64,000 nt of DNA from JAVJUS01 sp040220455. Its GTDB lineage: Bacteria > Pseudomonadota > Alphaproteobacteria > DSM-16000 > Inquilinaceae. The notes beneath the pieces were generated by a model. That model did no database searches. It was not told the DNA's origin and worked only from the letters and a program-made list of their open reading frames with translations. The stretch lies in the NCBI GenBank assembly GCA_040220455.1, contig JAVJUS010000112.1:12895-76894 (forward strand), read 5' to 3'. Each line of letters opens with the position of its first letter. Positions within the stretch are counted from its first letter, which is position 1. This document shows positions 8,650 to 17,405 of the stretch, one piece after another. The translations under genes and the position numbers were made by a program.

Positions 8650-9568
8650 TGACGAGCCCCCCTACCCGCGTGACCTGGTCGGCTACGGCGCCGCCCCGCC
8701 CGACGCGGCCTGGCCCGGCGGCGCGCGGGTCGCCGTGCAGTTCGTGATCAACTACGAGGAAGGTGGCGAGCGCTGCCTTCTGCACGGCGACCGCGAATCC
8801 GAGGCATTCCTGTCCGACATCGTCGGCGCCGCCCCGCTGCCCGACCGCCGGCACATGAACATGGAATCGCTCTACGACTACGGCGCGCGGGCCGGGTTCT
8901 GGCGGCTGATGCGGCTGTTCGGCGACCGCGGCGTGCCGGTCACGGCCTTCGCCGTCGGCATGGCGCTCGCCCGCAATCCGGACGCCGCCCGGGCGCTGGC
9001 CGAGGCCGGGCACGAGGTGGCGAGCCATGGCTGGCGCTGGATCGACTACCAGGACGTGGATCCGGAGACCGAGGCGGACCACATCGCACGGGCCCACGAC
9101 ACGATCGAGGCGCTGGTCGGCACGCCGCCGGTGGGCATGTACCAGGGCCGCACCTCGCCCAACACGGTCGCGTTGACCGCCGCCCATGGCGGCTTCCTCT
9201 ACTCCGCCGACAGCTACGCCGACGACCTGCCCTATTGGCACCTGGAGGGCGACACGCCGCTGTTGATGGTGCCCTACACGCTCGACGCCAACGACATGCG
9301 CTTCGCCACGGCGCAGGGCTTCAATTCCGGCGACCAGTTCTTCGCCTATCTGCGCGACGCCTTCGACATGCTCTACGCGGAGGGGGCGGAGCGGCCGCGC
9401 ATGATGTCGGTCGGCCTGCATTGCCGCCTCGCCGGCCGGCCCGGGCGGGCGCTGGCGCTCGCCCGGTTCCTGGACCATGTGCAGAATCACGACCGGGTGT
9501 GGATCTGCCGGCGCGAGGATATCGCCCGCCACTGGATCGACCGCTTCCCCGCGCCGGCCTATCCCTAG
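8639..9568 (+). CDS. puuE: Allantoinase PuuE-type polysaccharide deacetylase-fold protein
   Basis: A 309-residue member of the NodB/polysaccharide deacetylase superfamily, in the urate-catabolism subgroup that hydrolyses allantoin without similarity to classic allantoinase. The N-terminal YPRDLVGYGA, VAVQFVINYEEGGER, the HEVASHGWRWIDYQ block that carries metal-binding His residues, and the late GLHCRLAGRPGR are typical of PuuE. It starts inside the plsY 3' end (11-bp overlap) with GGCGGAG as ribosome site, so it is translationally coupled to plsY. No other purine-degradation gene is nearby, which makes the pairing with a phospholipid gene odd. Confidence 0.85.
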   Translation: MTLDDEPPYPRDLVGYGAAPPDAAWPGGARVAVQFVINYEEGGERCLLHGDRESEAFLSDIVGAAPLPDRRHMNMESLYDYGARAGFWRLMRLFGDRGVPVTAFAVGMALARNPDAARALAEAGHEVASHGWRWIDYQDVDPETEADHIARAHDTIEALVGTPPVGMYQGRTSPNTVALTAAHGGFLYSADSYADDLPYWHLEGDTPLLMVPYTLDANDMRFATAQGFNSGDQFFAYLRDAFDMLYAEGAERPRMMSVGLHCRLAGRPGRALALARFLDHVQNHDRVWICRREDIARHWIDRFPAPAYP

Positions 9569-9590
9569 ATCGTCGTTACGGACCCGGAGC

Positions 9591-9717
9591 GTCGGGCTCG
9601 CTGACGCTCGACCGACCTACGAGACCGGTGCGTAGGTCGGCTGAGCGAAGCGAACCCGACAAGGGTGCCCGCTCCGGCGTCGGGGATGTCGGGCTCGCTG
9701 GCGCTCGACCGACCTAC
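9591..9717. repeat. Three GTAGGTCGG-family palindromic repeats (- + -)
   Basis: Three ~30-bp units lie at 9591-9620 (minus), 9632-9660 (plus) and 9688-9717 (minus). Each begins GTAGGTCGG, has a centre of the type GAGCG(TC)AGCGA and ends CCCGAC, so GTCGG and CCGAC can pair. The cluster fills a convergent gap between puuE and the haem-protein gene. The last unit overlaps that gene and supplies its TAG stop codon. Confidence 0.85.
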
Positions 9718-11132
9718 TGCTGGGTATGCAGCGGCACGATGTCGGTGAAGATGTGGCTGGTGTCGATGCTCTCCCCGCTGCTCGTCGAGTGGCAGGTGAA
9801 GCAGTTGTTCGACTGAAAGCCGTTGTTCTTGTCCGGATACTGGTGGAACGTTTCCATGGTCGCGTTCGCCAGGAACAGCGAGCCGCGCAGGAAGTCGTTC
9901 GTGCCGCTGGTCGGGATCTGGCCGAGCTGGCTCCAGATGCCGCCGAGCTGGAAGTAGTTCGCCCGCACGTCGTCGACCGCCGCCAGCGCCGTCATGACCG
10001 AGCTGTTGAGCGACACCAGGTCGGTGTTGTTGGCCGCCGAGTCAGCCGAGCTGGGCGCGTCGCCGAAGGGATTGAGGCGGATCACGTCGACCGGGCCGAT
10101 GGAGTCGCCCGAATCTGCGACGATGTTGCCGGAGTCGCCGTCGTACTTGGCGGTCGGCGCGACATCGTCCGAATAGGCTCCGCCAGAGGTCATGAACAGC
10201 CACCCGCCCGAGGAGTCGAACGGCACCAGGACGTTATCGCCGTCGGTATCGATGTAGTAGTAGGGCGCGTCCGGAGCGTTGTCGACATGCTCGAAGCTCG
10301 CCCACACCATCTCGGGATGGCCGTTGACCGTGCCAACGACATGCATGCCGACCAGGGCCAGGGTCATGTCCTCGGTGCCGGTGGACGTCCATGTGGTGTC
10401 GCTGCTGCGGTCGAAGGCCGGAACCGTCGTGTCGATCGTGACGTACCGGCTCGGATCGGACACGGTCGCGGCATCGACCCAGGAGGTCTTGAGCTCCATG
10501 GTGAGCGCCACGCCGTCGACGAAGGCCTCGCCCGCGAAATCCTCGACGAGCCGGAGATCGGCAGCGGTGGTCGGGAAGGCCTGGGCGATGCTCGTGCCGT
10601 CGAAGGCGCCCTCGGCCTGGCCGGTGCGGTACTCCGCATAGACGTCGTTGGCGTGCAGGCCGTAGTAGGTCAGGCTGCCGGCCTGGGAGACAAGCACGTC
10701 GCCGCCCCCCGCCTGGCCGAGCGAGCCGATCTCGTCCGACTTGCGCGTGCGCAGGGTGAGCGCCGTGCCGTCGTCGTCGGCGACGAACTGCAGCTTGCCG
10801 TCGTCCGCGGGCTCGACCGAATAGAACTGACCGCCCTCGAAGACCGGCACGTCCCCCTCCGGTGAGGTGAGCCACAGGAACATCTGCTGGGCCCATTGGT
10901 AGAAGTCGCAGGCCGTGTTCTGGACCGGCGGGAAGGAAATGCTGTCGGCCGGCCAGACCATGCCGCCGCGAGCAACGGAGCCGCCGGCGAACCAGCCGTC
11001 GAGCTCGCCCTGCGACACCGCGCAGGTCGGCTTGGCGTCGTCGGGAATGCGGGTCTGCGCCTCGGCGGTCGATACGACCATCAGACCGGCCGCGAGGCCA
11101 CCGGCGAGACCGGCGGCGACAATCCTCGACAT
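9714..11132 (-). CDS. Secreted protein with a single C-terminal c-type haem site
   Basis: A 472-residue exported protein. Residues 1-26 form a Sec signal peptide (MSRIVAAGL...) with a likely AEAQ cleavage. The mature part is Asp/Ser/Thr-rich and contains conserved-looking blocks such as FYQWAQQMFLWLTSPEG, TMELKTSWVD and GMHVVGTVNGHPEMVWASFEH. Near the C-terminus NNCFTCHS gives one CXXCH site, so a covalently bound haem in the periplasm is expected. I know no experimental function for this architecture; electron transfer to an unknown partner is a guess. AGGGAGG precedes the ATG at 11132, while the upstream Arg-rich extension of the frame is implausible. The stop lies within a repeat unit. Confidence 0.78.
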   Translation of the reverse strand: MSRIVAAGLAGGLAAGLMVVSTAEAQTRIPDDAKPTCAVSQGELDGWFAGGSVARGGMVWPADSISFPPVQNTACDFYQWAQQMFLWLTSPEGDVPVFEGGQFYSVEPADDGKLQFVADDDGTALTLRTRKSDEIGSLGQAGGGDVLVSQAGSLTYYGLHANDVYAEYRTGQAEGAFDGTSIAQAFPTTAADLRLVEDFAGEAFVDGVALTMELKTSWVDAATVSDPSRYVTIDTTVPAFDRSSDTTWTSTGTEDMTLALVGMHVVGTVNGHPEMVWASFEHVDNAPDAPYYYIDTDGDNVLVPFDSSGGWLFMTSGGAYSDDVAPTAKYDGDSGNIVADSGDSIGPVDVIRLNPFGDAPSSADSAANNTDLVSLNSSVMTALAAVDDVRANYFQLGGIWSQLGQIPTSGTNDFLRGSLFLANATMETFHQYPDKNNGFQSNNCFTCHSTSSGESIDTSHIFTDIVPLHTQQ

Positions 11133-11239
11133 GAAGAGCCTCCCTTTCGATGAGCCGGAACGCGCCCGGCACCGCCAACGGCGCCGCCGCGCTTCCTTCC
11201 GCACAATCCAGGCTCGAAAGGGAGCAAGATCAACTGATA

Positions 11240-11276
11240 ATTATATGAATGGCCAATTTTTCAATACAATTGTATT
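11240..11276 (-). promoter_or_regulatory. Promoter and palindromic operator of the haem-protein gene
   Basis: On the minus strand a perfect TATAAT (11245-11240) lies 18 bp after TTGTAT (11269-11264). A perfect 14-bp palindrome, AATACAATTGTATT (11263-11276), covers the -35 element, as a repressor site would. The leader to the ATG would be about 100 nt. The surrounding 60 bp is strikingly AT-rich against the genome background. Confidence 0.55.
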
Positions 11277-11407
11277 CATGCTTGATGAATTTGAACCGTC
11301 ATTGCGATGGACGGACCGGAAATTTCCAGGGATGAGCAACGATTCCCGCCATCCCGCGAACCATCCGACCGACCCATCCCCTTTCGCTCGAGGATGACGG
11401 TCCCGAC

Positions 11408-13936
11408 CTACTCCGCCGCCTCGTCACCGGGCAGGGCGCGCCGGGCGACAGGGCGACCCTCGGTCGCGGCGAGGCGTTCACGGGCGACCTCTCGGATGCG
11501 GCCGCGCGCCTCGGGATGGGCCTTGACGAAGCGTCGGAAATCCCGGCCAGAGAGCTCCAGCAACCGGCAATAGGCGATTGCCGTGACGTCGGCGTTGCGC
11601 CGCCGCCCCGTCAGGACCGCGAGTTCCCCGAAGAAATCGCCGCGGCCGAGCCGGAAGCTCGAGCCGCCGCCGCCCACCTCGACCGCGCCGGAGGCGATGA
11701 AGTACATCGAGTCGCCGCGTTCGCCTCTGGTCACGATCCGCTCCTCGGGCAGCACCAGGCGCGGGCGCAGGAGTTGGCCGATCTCGCTCAGCGCAGCCTC
11801 ATCGAGCTGCTCGAACATCGAAAAGCCGCGCACGAGCGTCGCCGTGTCGAGCTCGAGGTCCAGGTGCGGCCGGCTGTCGACCGCCGCCCAGCCCTCCGCC
11901 AAGCGGTGCTGGAGGTCGGTATGGACCTCGTGCGGAATGGCGGAGTGGGCGTAGAGTTCGCGATAGGCCTCGCCCTCCATGCGCAGCGCGGCGCGCTTGA
12001 CGAAGCGGTGCTGCAGCGCGCGTTCATAGTCCGGGTACTGCAGCCGCAGGGCCTCCAGCGCCTGCTCGCAGCTTTCCAGCCGGCGGTCGAGCGCAGCGCG
12101 CAGGCCGTGCGTCACGCCGGGGCCGAGCAGCGGGGTCAGCGTGCGGTTGTTGAAGGCGATCAGCTCCCAGATGACCATCCGGCTGATCGCCAGTGATTCG
12201 AAACGGTCGGCGAGGCGGGCGGCCAGCGGGCCCTCCAGGCGGAGCCAGCGATGCACAAGGTTGGCACCGCGGAAGGCGACCCGGAACTGGAGGGAGTCGG
12301 CCGCGGCGGCCTGATAGCCCTCCCGCCCGCGCGTCTTGGCCGCGTCGCGCAGCCGGCCGGCCTTGGCGACCAGGGTGATCACCAGGCGCCGCGCCATCGT
12401 GCCTTGCGCGAAGTGGTGGAGGTACAGCGCCTCTTCCCGATCGGCCAGCGCGATCAGGCCGGTGCCGATCTGGTCGTCCTCGCCCAGCCGGTCGCGGCGG
12501 TCGGAATCGGTGACGATGCGGTCGCGCCGGCGGCGGTATTCGGCGATCTCCTGGTCGACCATGTCCGGATCGAGCCGGTGGGCGCCGCCGAGCTCCGCGA
12601 TGCGGTCGGCGACCTCGCCCAGCGCCAACGCGATCGCCCGGTCGCGCAGGGCCCGGTCGACCGGCGCCAAGCCGTCGAGCCCCAGCGCCCGCATCACCGG
12701 CCGCAGGGTCAGGGCGTTGACCAGCAGGGTGAAGAGCACGAACCCGGTGGCGAGCACGCCGACGAAGCGCTTGACCTCCGGGTCGAGCACCGGGTTCTCG
12801 GTCACGGCCAGGGCGAGGGCGAGCGTCACCGCGCCGCGCAGGCCGCCCCACAGGATGACGGCCTTGAGCGGGTCGTCGACGCGCTGGGCGAGGCCGGCCG
12901 CGCTCAAGGCCGGCAGCACGCCCCACAGCACCGCGGCACGGGCGGCGAAGGCCGCCACGACGAGCACGGCGAGCAGCCCCAGATCCGACCATCCCACCTG
13001 GGCCAGGAAGCGCGGCACGAGCATGGAGGCGAGCACGAAGATCAGCGTCGACGCCCAGAACCCGAGCTGCGCCCAGACATCGTTGAGCGCGGTCCAGCTC
13101 TGCGGCGTCACGCGCATCCGCCCGCTCGCCCCGAAGACCAGGGCCGCGGTCACCACGGCGACGACGCCGGAGACGCCCAGATAGCGCTCGGCGACGATGA
13201 AGACGGCATAGGCGAGCGCGACGGAGACCGAGGTCTCGGCCAGCGGCTGGTCGCGCAGCGGGCGCAGGAAGAGCCCGGCGAGCCGGGCCGCCGCCCAGCC
13301 GGCGAGCAGCCCGCCCAGGAACCCCTTGGTGAACTGCCACGCCCCCTGCCCGACCGACAGCGCCTCGCCGCCGGTCAGCACGCCCAGCAGCAGGGCGAAC
13401 AGCGCGATCGCGGCGGCGTCGTTGAACAGGCTCTCGCCCTCGACCAGGATCGACAGGCGCCGCGGCGCGCCGACCTCCCGGAAGATCCCGACCACGGCCA
13501 CCGGGTCGGTCGTCGCGATGATCGCGCCCAGCAGCAGGCACGCCGTCAGCCCGACCGGCGCCACCGGCGACAGGGCGAGGCCGACGGCGAAGGTGCACAC
13601 GAACACCGCCAGGATCGCCAGCACCAGGATCGGCGCGATGTCGTCGACCATGCGGCGGACATCGATCGTCAACCCGGTCTGGAACAGCAGGACCGGCAGG
13701 AAGACGTAGAGGATCGCCGTCGCCGTCAGGTCCAACCCGTCGATCGCGCCGACGAACTCGCTCAGCGCATCGGCCCCGTGAGTGTCGAGCGCCGCCGCCC
13801 CCGCGCCGATCGCGATGCCGACGACCGCGAGCAGCACCGAATGCGGCACGCCCAGCCGCGCGGCGGCCGGCTGCAGCAGCGCGACGACGACGAGCAGCAG
13901 CGCGACGACCAGGAGGAGGAGACCGATCTCGGGCAT
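11408..13936 (-). CDS. CPA1-family Na+/H+ antiporter with C-terminal cyclic-nucleotide-binding domain
   Basis: An 842-residue inner-membrane exchanger. Residues 1 to about 410 form the CPA1/NhaP-type antiporter with about 12 helices; the family ion-site region reads LLGAIIATTDPVAVVGIF and is followed by LVEGESLFNDAAAIALF, with a later LWGGLRGAVTLALAL. A long helical linker (about 420-690) leads to a cNMP-binding domain (about 700-815) that shows the cassette FGELAVLTGRRRNADVTA, compared with the usual FGE..L-RxA pattern. The domain probably controls transport, though whether a nucleotide binds is unknown. It is likely involved in sodium or pH balance. The ATG at 13936 begins a clean first helix. 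It lies alone, upstream of the haem-protein gene on the same strand. Confidence 0.9.
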   Translation of the reverse strand: MPEIGLLLLVVALLLVVVALLQPAAARLGVPHSVLLAVVGIAIGAGAAALDTHGADALSEFVGAIDGLDLTATAILYVFLPVLLFQTGLTIDVRRMVDDIAPILVLAILAVFVCTFAVGLALSPVAPVGLTACLLLGAIIATTDPVAVVGIFREVGAPRRLSILVEGESLFNDAAAIALFALLLGVLTGGEALSVGQGAWQFTKGFLGGLLAGWAAARLAGLFLRPLRDQPLAETSVSVALAYAVFIVAERYLGVSGVVAVVTAALVFGASGRMRVTPQSWTALNDVWAQLGFWASTLIFVLASMLVPRFLAQVGWSDLGLLAVLVVAAFAARAAVLWGVLPALSAAGLAQRVDDPLKAVILWGGLRGAVTLALALAVTENPVLDPEVKRFVGVLATGFVLFTLLVNALTLRPVMRALGLDGLAPVDRALRDRAIALALGEVADRIAELGGAHRLDPDMVDQEIAEYRRRRDRIVTDSDRRDRLGEDDQIGTGLIALADREEALYLHHFAQGTMARRLVITLVAKAGRLRDAAKTRGREGYQAAAADSLQFRVAFRGANLVHRWLRLEGPLAARLADRFESLAISRMVIWELIAFNNRTLTPLLGPGVTHGLRAALDRRLESCEQALEALRLQYPDYERALQHRFVKRAALRMEGEAYRELYAHSAIPHEVHTDLQHRLAEGWAAVDSRPHLDLELDTATLVRGFSMFEQLDEAALSEIGQLLRPRLVLPEERIVTRGERGDSMYFIASGAVEVGGGGSSFRLGRGDFFGELAVLTGRRRNADVTAIAYCRLLELSGRDFRRFVKAHPEARGRIREVARERLAATEGRPVARRALPGDEAAE

Positions 13937-13999
13937 GGCCGGGAGTATCGCCGAGGGCGCAATCGCTGGATAGGGCCGAGGCGGGCCGATGCCGGGCCG

Positions 14000-14866
14000 T
14001 CAGACGATCGCCTCGGCCTCGAAGCGGCGCGGCGGGGCGACCAGGGCGTCCTGGGCCTCGATCAGCCGGATCTCCCCCGACCCGTCGGCCACCGTCGCCT
14101 CCACCACGGCGAAGACGCTCGACGCCGTTGCGGCGAGAGCTTCGGCGGTCGACCGCCCGGTCAGGAGATTGGCGAGCAGCAGCGCGGCGGTCAGGTCGCC
14201 GGTGCCGCTCAGATAGACCCGCAGCCGCGGCACGGTCACCCGCCAGGCGCCGGCGCCGTCGACGGCGATCATCTCGATCGCGTCCTCGGGCCCGTCGCGG
14301 CGCTGAAGGCTGGTGACGAAGACCGTGGTGGGGCCGAGCGCGCGCACCTCCCGCGCCGCGGCCAGCGCATCCGCCATCGTGCCGCAGTCGCGCCCGGTCA
14401 GGGCCTCCAGCTCGAACTGGTTGGGCGTGACGATGTCGGCCGCCGGCACCGCGTGCTCGCGCATCAGCTCCGGGATGCCCGGGCGGACGTAGAACCCGGT
14501 CTCGGTGTCGCCCATCACCGGGTCGCAGCAGTAGACCGCGCGCGGATTGGCGGTGCGCACCCGGTTGGCGAAGTCGAGGATGACGTGGCCCAGGCTGGCG
14601 TCGCCCATGTAGCCCGACAGCACCGCCCCGCAGCGCGGGAAGACGCCGCGCTCCTCGACCCCGGTCAGGATGTCGGCCACCGCCTCGACCGTCAGGACCG
14701 GGCCGCGCCAGTCGCCGTAGCCGGTGTGGTTGGAGAACTGGACCGTGTTGACGGGCCAGACCTCGAAGCCCAGCCGCTGGAGCGGGAAGACGGCGGCACT
14801 ATTGCCGACATGCCCGTAGGCGACGGCGCTCTGGATCGACAGGATGGCTCGATCGGAAGACATCAT
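14000..14866 (-). CDS. pdxY: Pyridoxal kinase PdxY
   Basis: A 288-residue ribokinase-fold kinase that phosphorylates pyridoxal for the PLP salvage pathway. Signatures are SIQSAVAYGHVGNSAAVFPLQ at the N-terminus, VNTVQFSNHTGYG, VYCCDPVMGD, TPNQFELEALTG, and the anion-hole/catalytic-base motif LSGTGDLTAALLLANL, in which Asp of GTGD is the base. Length and motif order match PdxY rather than PdxK. The start may be either of two adjacent ATGs. The regulator gene ending 112 bp upstream on the same strand is of the MocR type that controls PLP genes, so the two are functionally linked. Confidence 0.92.
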   Translation of the reverse strand: MMSSDRAILSIQSAVAYGHVGNSAAVFPLQRLGFEVWPVNTVQFSNHTGYGDWRGPVLTVEAVADILTGVEERGVFPRCGAVLSGYMGDASLGHVILDFANRVRTANPRAVYCCDPVMGDTETGFYVRPGIPELMREHAVPAADIVTPNQFELEALTGRDCGTMADALAAAREVRALGPTTVFVTSLQRRDGPEDAIEMIAVDGAGAWRVTVPRLRVYLSGTGDLTAALLLANLLTGRSTAEALAATASSVFAVVEATVADGSGEIRLIEAQDALVAPPRRFEAEAIV

Positions 14867-14978
14867 CGGGTCCGCGGGGTGACGGAGGGGGGCAGGACGA
14901 AGAAAACCGGCGGTCGCGAGACACGCGCGAGAGCGGCGCCGCGCGATCGCTGAGAATCGAGCGGGCTGCGGTGGCGGA

Positions 14979-16361
14979 TCAGGCGACCGCCAGGAAGGGT
15001 TCCGGGCTGTCGCGCAGGGTTTCGACCAGAACGCCGAGTCCCTGCTCGAGCTGGCCGTCGTCGCGCGCGCCCGTCAGGGACACGCGCACGGCCGGCGGCG
15101 TCTCCTCCCGGCCGGGGACGAAAAGCTCGGTCGCCGTCAGGGAGACGCCGCGCCGCGACACCGCGGCGACCAGGTCCTGCGAGCGCCACGGCTCCGGCAG
15201 CGTCAGCCACAGGAAGAACGAGCCGGGGGCGAGCTGGTAGTCGAAGCCGGCGAGCGCCCGACGGGCGACGGCCTGGCGCTCGGCGACGACGGCGCGGGTC
15301 CGGGCGGCGAGCTCGGCGGCGGTGCCGTCCTCGATCCAGCGGCGCACGATCTCGGCCATGACCGGCGGCGCCATCCAGTTGGTCGCCCGCGCCGCGGCGG
15401 CGAAGCGGCCCAGCCGGTCCCGCGGCACCGAGGCGAAGCCGATGCGCAGGGCCGGCGCCAGGACCTTCGACGAGCCGGTGATGTAGATCGTGCGCTCCGG
15501 CGCGAAGGACGCCAGCGGCGGATTGGGGTGCTCCCGCAGCATGCCGTAGATGTCGTCCTCGACGATCGTCAGGTCGAAGCGGCGCGCGATCTCGGCGATC
15601 GCCTCGCGCCGGTCGATCGGCAGGATCGCGCTCGACGGGTTCTGGATCTCCGGCGTCAGGTAGAGCACGCGCGCCCCGCTGGTCCGGCACGCCGCCTCCA
15701 GCGAGTCGGGCAGGATGCCGTCTGCGTCCATGGCGATCGGGCGCAGGCCGAGGCGCATCATGTTCGCCAGCGCCCGGGTGCCGGACCACGTCACGGATTC
15801 GACCAGCACGGGATCGCCCGGATCGCACAGCGCCATCAGCGAGGACGCCACCGCGTGCTGGGCGCCGCTGGTCACCAGCACCCGGTCGGCCACCGTCTCC
15901 AGCCCGCGCTCGGCGATCCAGCGCGCGCCGGCGATCCGGTGCTCCCACTTGCCGGTATGGGACTGGTAGTTGACCAGCTCGGCCAGGTCCGGCGAGGCCG
16001 AGAGGTCGGCCAGCGCCTCGGCGAAAGCCGCCTCGGCGATGCCCTCCGGCGGGCGGCTGATGCCCAGCTCGATCGATCGGGGCGAGGCGATGGCCGGCAT
16101 CGCCATCATGGTCGCCGAGCGGGCGCCGGCGCGGACATAGCTGCCGCGCCCGACCTCGCCGACGACGAGGCCGCGCCGCTCCGCCTCGGCATAGGCGCGG
16201 CTGACCGTGCCGACGGTCACGCCCAGGCGCCAGGCGAGGTCGCGATGGGTCGGCAGGCGCTCCCCGACGCCGAGCCGGCCGGCATAGATGTCCTCCGCCA
16301 AGGCATCGGCGATGCGGATGTATTTCGGCCCCGGGCGGTCGTCGAGCTTGGGAGTCCACAT
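14979..16361 (-). CDS. MocR-type (GntR/aminotransferase fold) transcriptional regulator, PdxR/PtsJ-like
   Basis: A 460-residue regulator with an N-terminal GntR winged helix (about residues 12-78, including KYIRIADALAEDIYAGRLGVGERLPTHR in part and VTVGTVSRAYAEAERRG) and a C-terminal fold-type I aminotransferase domain. The PLP lysine is in ITGSSKVLAPALRIGF. Such proteins sense pyridoxal phosphate or a related ligand and often control vitamin B6 genes; the adjacent pdxY supports this. An array of ATTGT..CGGTAC-type direct repeats lies over and upstream of its start codon, which fits autoregulation. The ATG at 16361 is embedded in one of these repeats. Function is inferred from family and context; I cannot exclude control of another aminotransferase-linked gene. 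Confidence 0.85.
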   Translation of the reverse strand: MWTPKLDDRPGPKYIRIADALAEDIYAGRLGVGERLPTHRDLAWRLGVTVGTVSRAYAEAERRGLVVGEVGRGSYVRAGARSATMMAMPAIASPRSIELGISRPPEGIAEAAFAEALADLSASPDLAELVNYQSHTGKWEHRIAGARWIAERGLETVADRVLVTSGAQHAVASSLMALCDPGDPVLVESVTWSGTRALANMMRLGLRPIAMDADGILPDSLEAACRTSGARVLYLTPEIQNPSSAILPIDRREAIAEIARRFDLTIVEDDIYGMLREHPNPPLASFAPERTIYITGSSKVLAPALRIGFASVPRDRLGRFAAAARATNWMAPPVMAEIVRRWIEDGTAAELAARTRAVVAERQAVARRALAGFDYQLAPGSFFLWLTLPEPWRSQDLVAAVSRRGVSLTATELFVPGREETPPAVRVSLTGARDDGQLEQGLGVLVETLRDSPEPFLAVA

Positions 16362-16482
16362 TGTACCGGTCTCACGCAGGCAATACGGCGGTGTACGGCC
16401 CCCTCGACCGGCCTTCCCACCGTTCGTCGACCATAATTGTCCCGGTACACGGGTTCAATCCCGTCATTGTCTCGATACATGG
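16360..16482 (-). promoter_or_regulatory. Operator array in front of the MocR gene
   Basis: Two 17-bp direct repeats of the form ATTGTCCCGGTACACGG (16436-16452) and ATTGTCTCGATACATGG (16466-16482) share 13 of 17 bases and are exactly 30 bp apart, so they face the same side of the helix. A third, shorter copy, ATTGTACCGGT (16360-16370), overlaps the regulator's start codon, and GTGTAC (16391-16396) is a partial inverted copy. The likely ligand is the MocR regulator itself; the region may also affect the divergent ppk2 gene. Confidence 0.55.
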
Positions 16483-16586
16483 CGCGTGCCGGATGCCAAT
16501 GGCGCGGACGCCGCGATATGGTTGGCCGGCGCGGGCGCGTGGTGTTCAATCGTCCTCGGGTTTTCCGCGAGGGACGCGATACGCCG

Positions 16587-17405
16587 ATGGGCAAGAAGAG
16601 CGACAAGAAGGGTGCCAAGGCCGGCACGGCCTCGAAGCCCGACTACGACTACGACGACGAACTCGCCCGTCTCCAGGGGCGCCTGGCCCTGCTGCAACGT
16701 TGGGTCCGGGAGAGCGGCGCCCGGATCGTCGTGGTCTTCGAGGGCCGGGACGCGGCCGGCAAGGGCGGCGTCATCAAGCGCCTGGTCGAGCGGGTCAGCC
16801 CCCGCGTCATCCGCGTCGTGGCATTGCCCGCCCCGACCGACCGCGAGCGCACGCAGCTCTACTTCCAGCGCTACTTCGCGCAGATGCCGGCGGCGGGCGA
16901 AGTCGTGATCTTCGATCGGAGCTGGTACAACCGCGCCGGCGTCGAACGGGTCATGGGCTTCTGCACGGACGCCGAGGCGGAGACCTTCCTGGAGCAGGTG
17001 CCGGCCTTCGAGCGCCAGCTCACCGATGACGGCATCATCCTGATCAAGTACTTCCTGACCGTCGGCCAGGCGGAACAGGAACGCCGCTTCCGCCGACGCA
17101 TCGAGGACCCGGTGCGGCAGTGGAAGCTGAGCCCGATGGATCTGGAGTCCTATCGCCGCTGGTGGGACTACACCCGCGCCTACGACGCCATGCTGCACGC
17201 CTCGGACACGCCGCACGCGCCCTGGACCATCGTGCCGTCCGACAACAAGAAACAGGCAAGACTCAACTGCATAGCGCACTTTCTTGATACCGTACCTTAT
17301 CGGGAAATCCCCTTCGACCAGCCGGAGCTGGGCGAGCGCCAGCCGCGACCGAAGGACTGCCCGAAGACGCCGCGTTTCCGCGCCTTCGTGCCGGAGCGCT
17401 ACTGA
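16587..17405 (+). CDS. ppk2: Polyphosphate kinase 2 (PPK2 family)
   Basis: A 272-residue single-domain PPK2, which uses polyphosphate to phosphorylate nucleoside diphosphates. Walker A is FEGRDAAGKGGVIKRL, Walker B FDRSWYNRAGVE, and the lid region contains the expected Arg-rich QERRFRRRIEDPVRQWK. The block SDNKKQARLNCIAHFL and the DYDDEL N-terminal region are also typical. I place the start at the ATG 16587 (MGKKSDKKG), because a longer frame from 16437 runs through the operator repeats. The next gene starts immediately after the stop, so the two are co-transcribed. The nucleotide preference cannot be told from sequence alone. Confidence 0.9.
   Translation: MGKKSDKKGAKAGTASKPDYDYDDELARLQGRLALLQRWVRESGARIVVVFEGRDAAGKGGVIKRLVERVSPRVIRVVALPAPTDRERTQLYFQRYFAQMPAAGEVVIFDRSWYNRAGVERVMGFCTDAEAETFLEQVPAFERQLTDDGIILIKYFLTVGQAEQERRFRRRIEDPVRQWKLSPMDLESYRRWWDYTRAYDAMLHASDTPHAPWTIVPSDNKKQARLNCIAHFLDTVPYREIPFDQPELGERQPRPKDCPKTPRFRAFVPERY

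Noticed and set aside
16437..16586. Upstream start for ppk2 at 16437
   Set aside because: The added residues are not family-like and overlap the MocR operator repeats; the start at 16587 gives the usual Lys-rich N-terminus.
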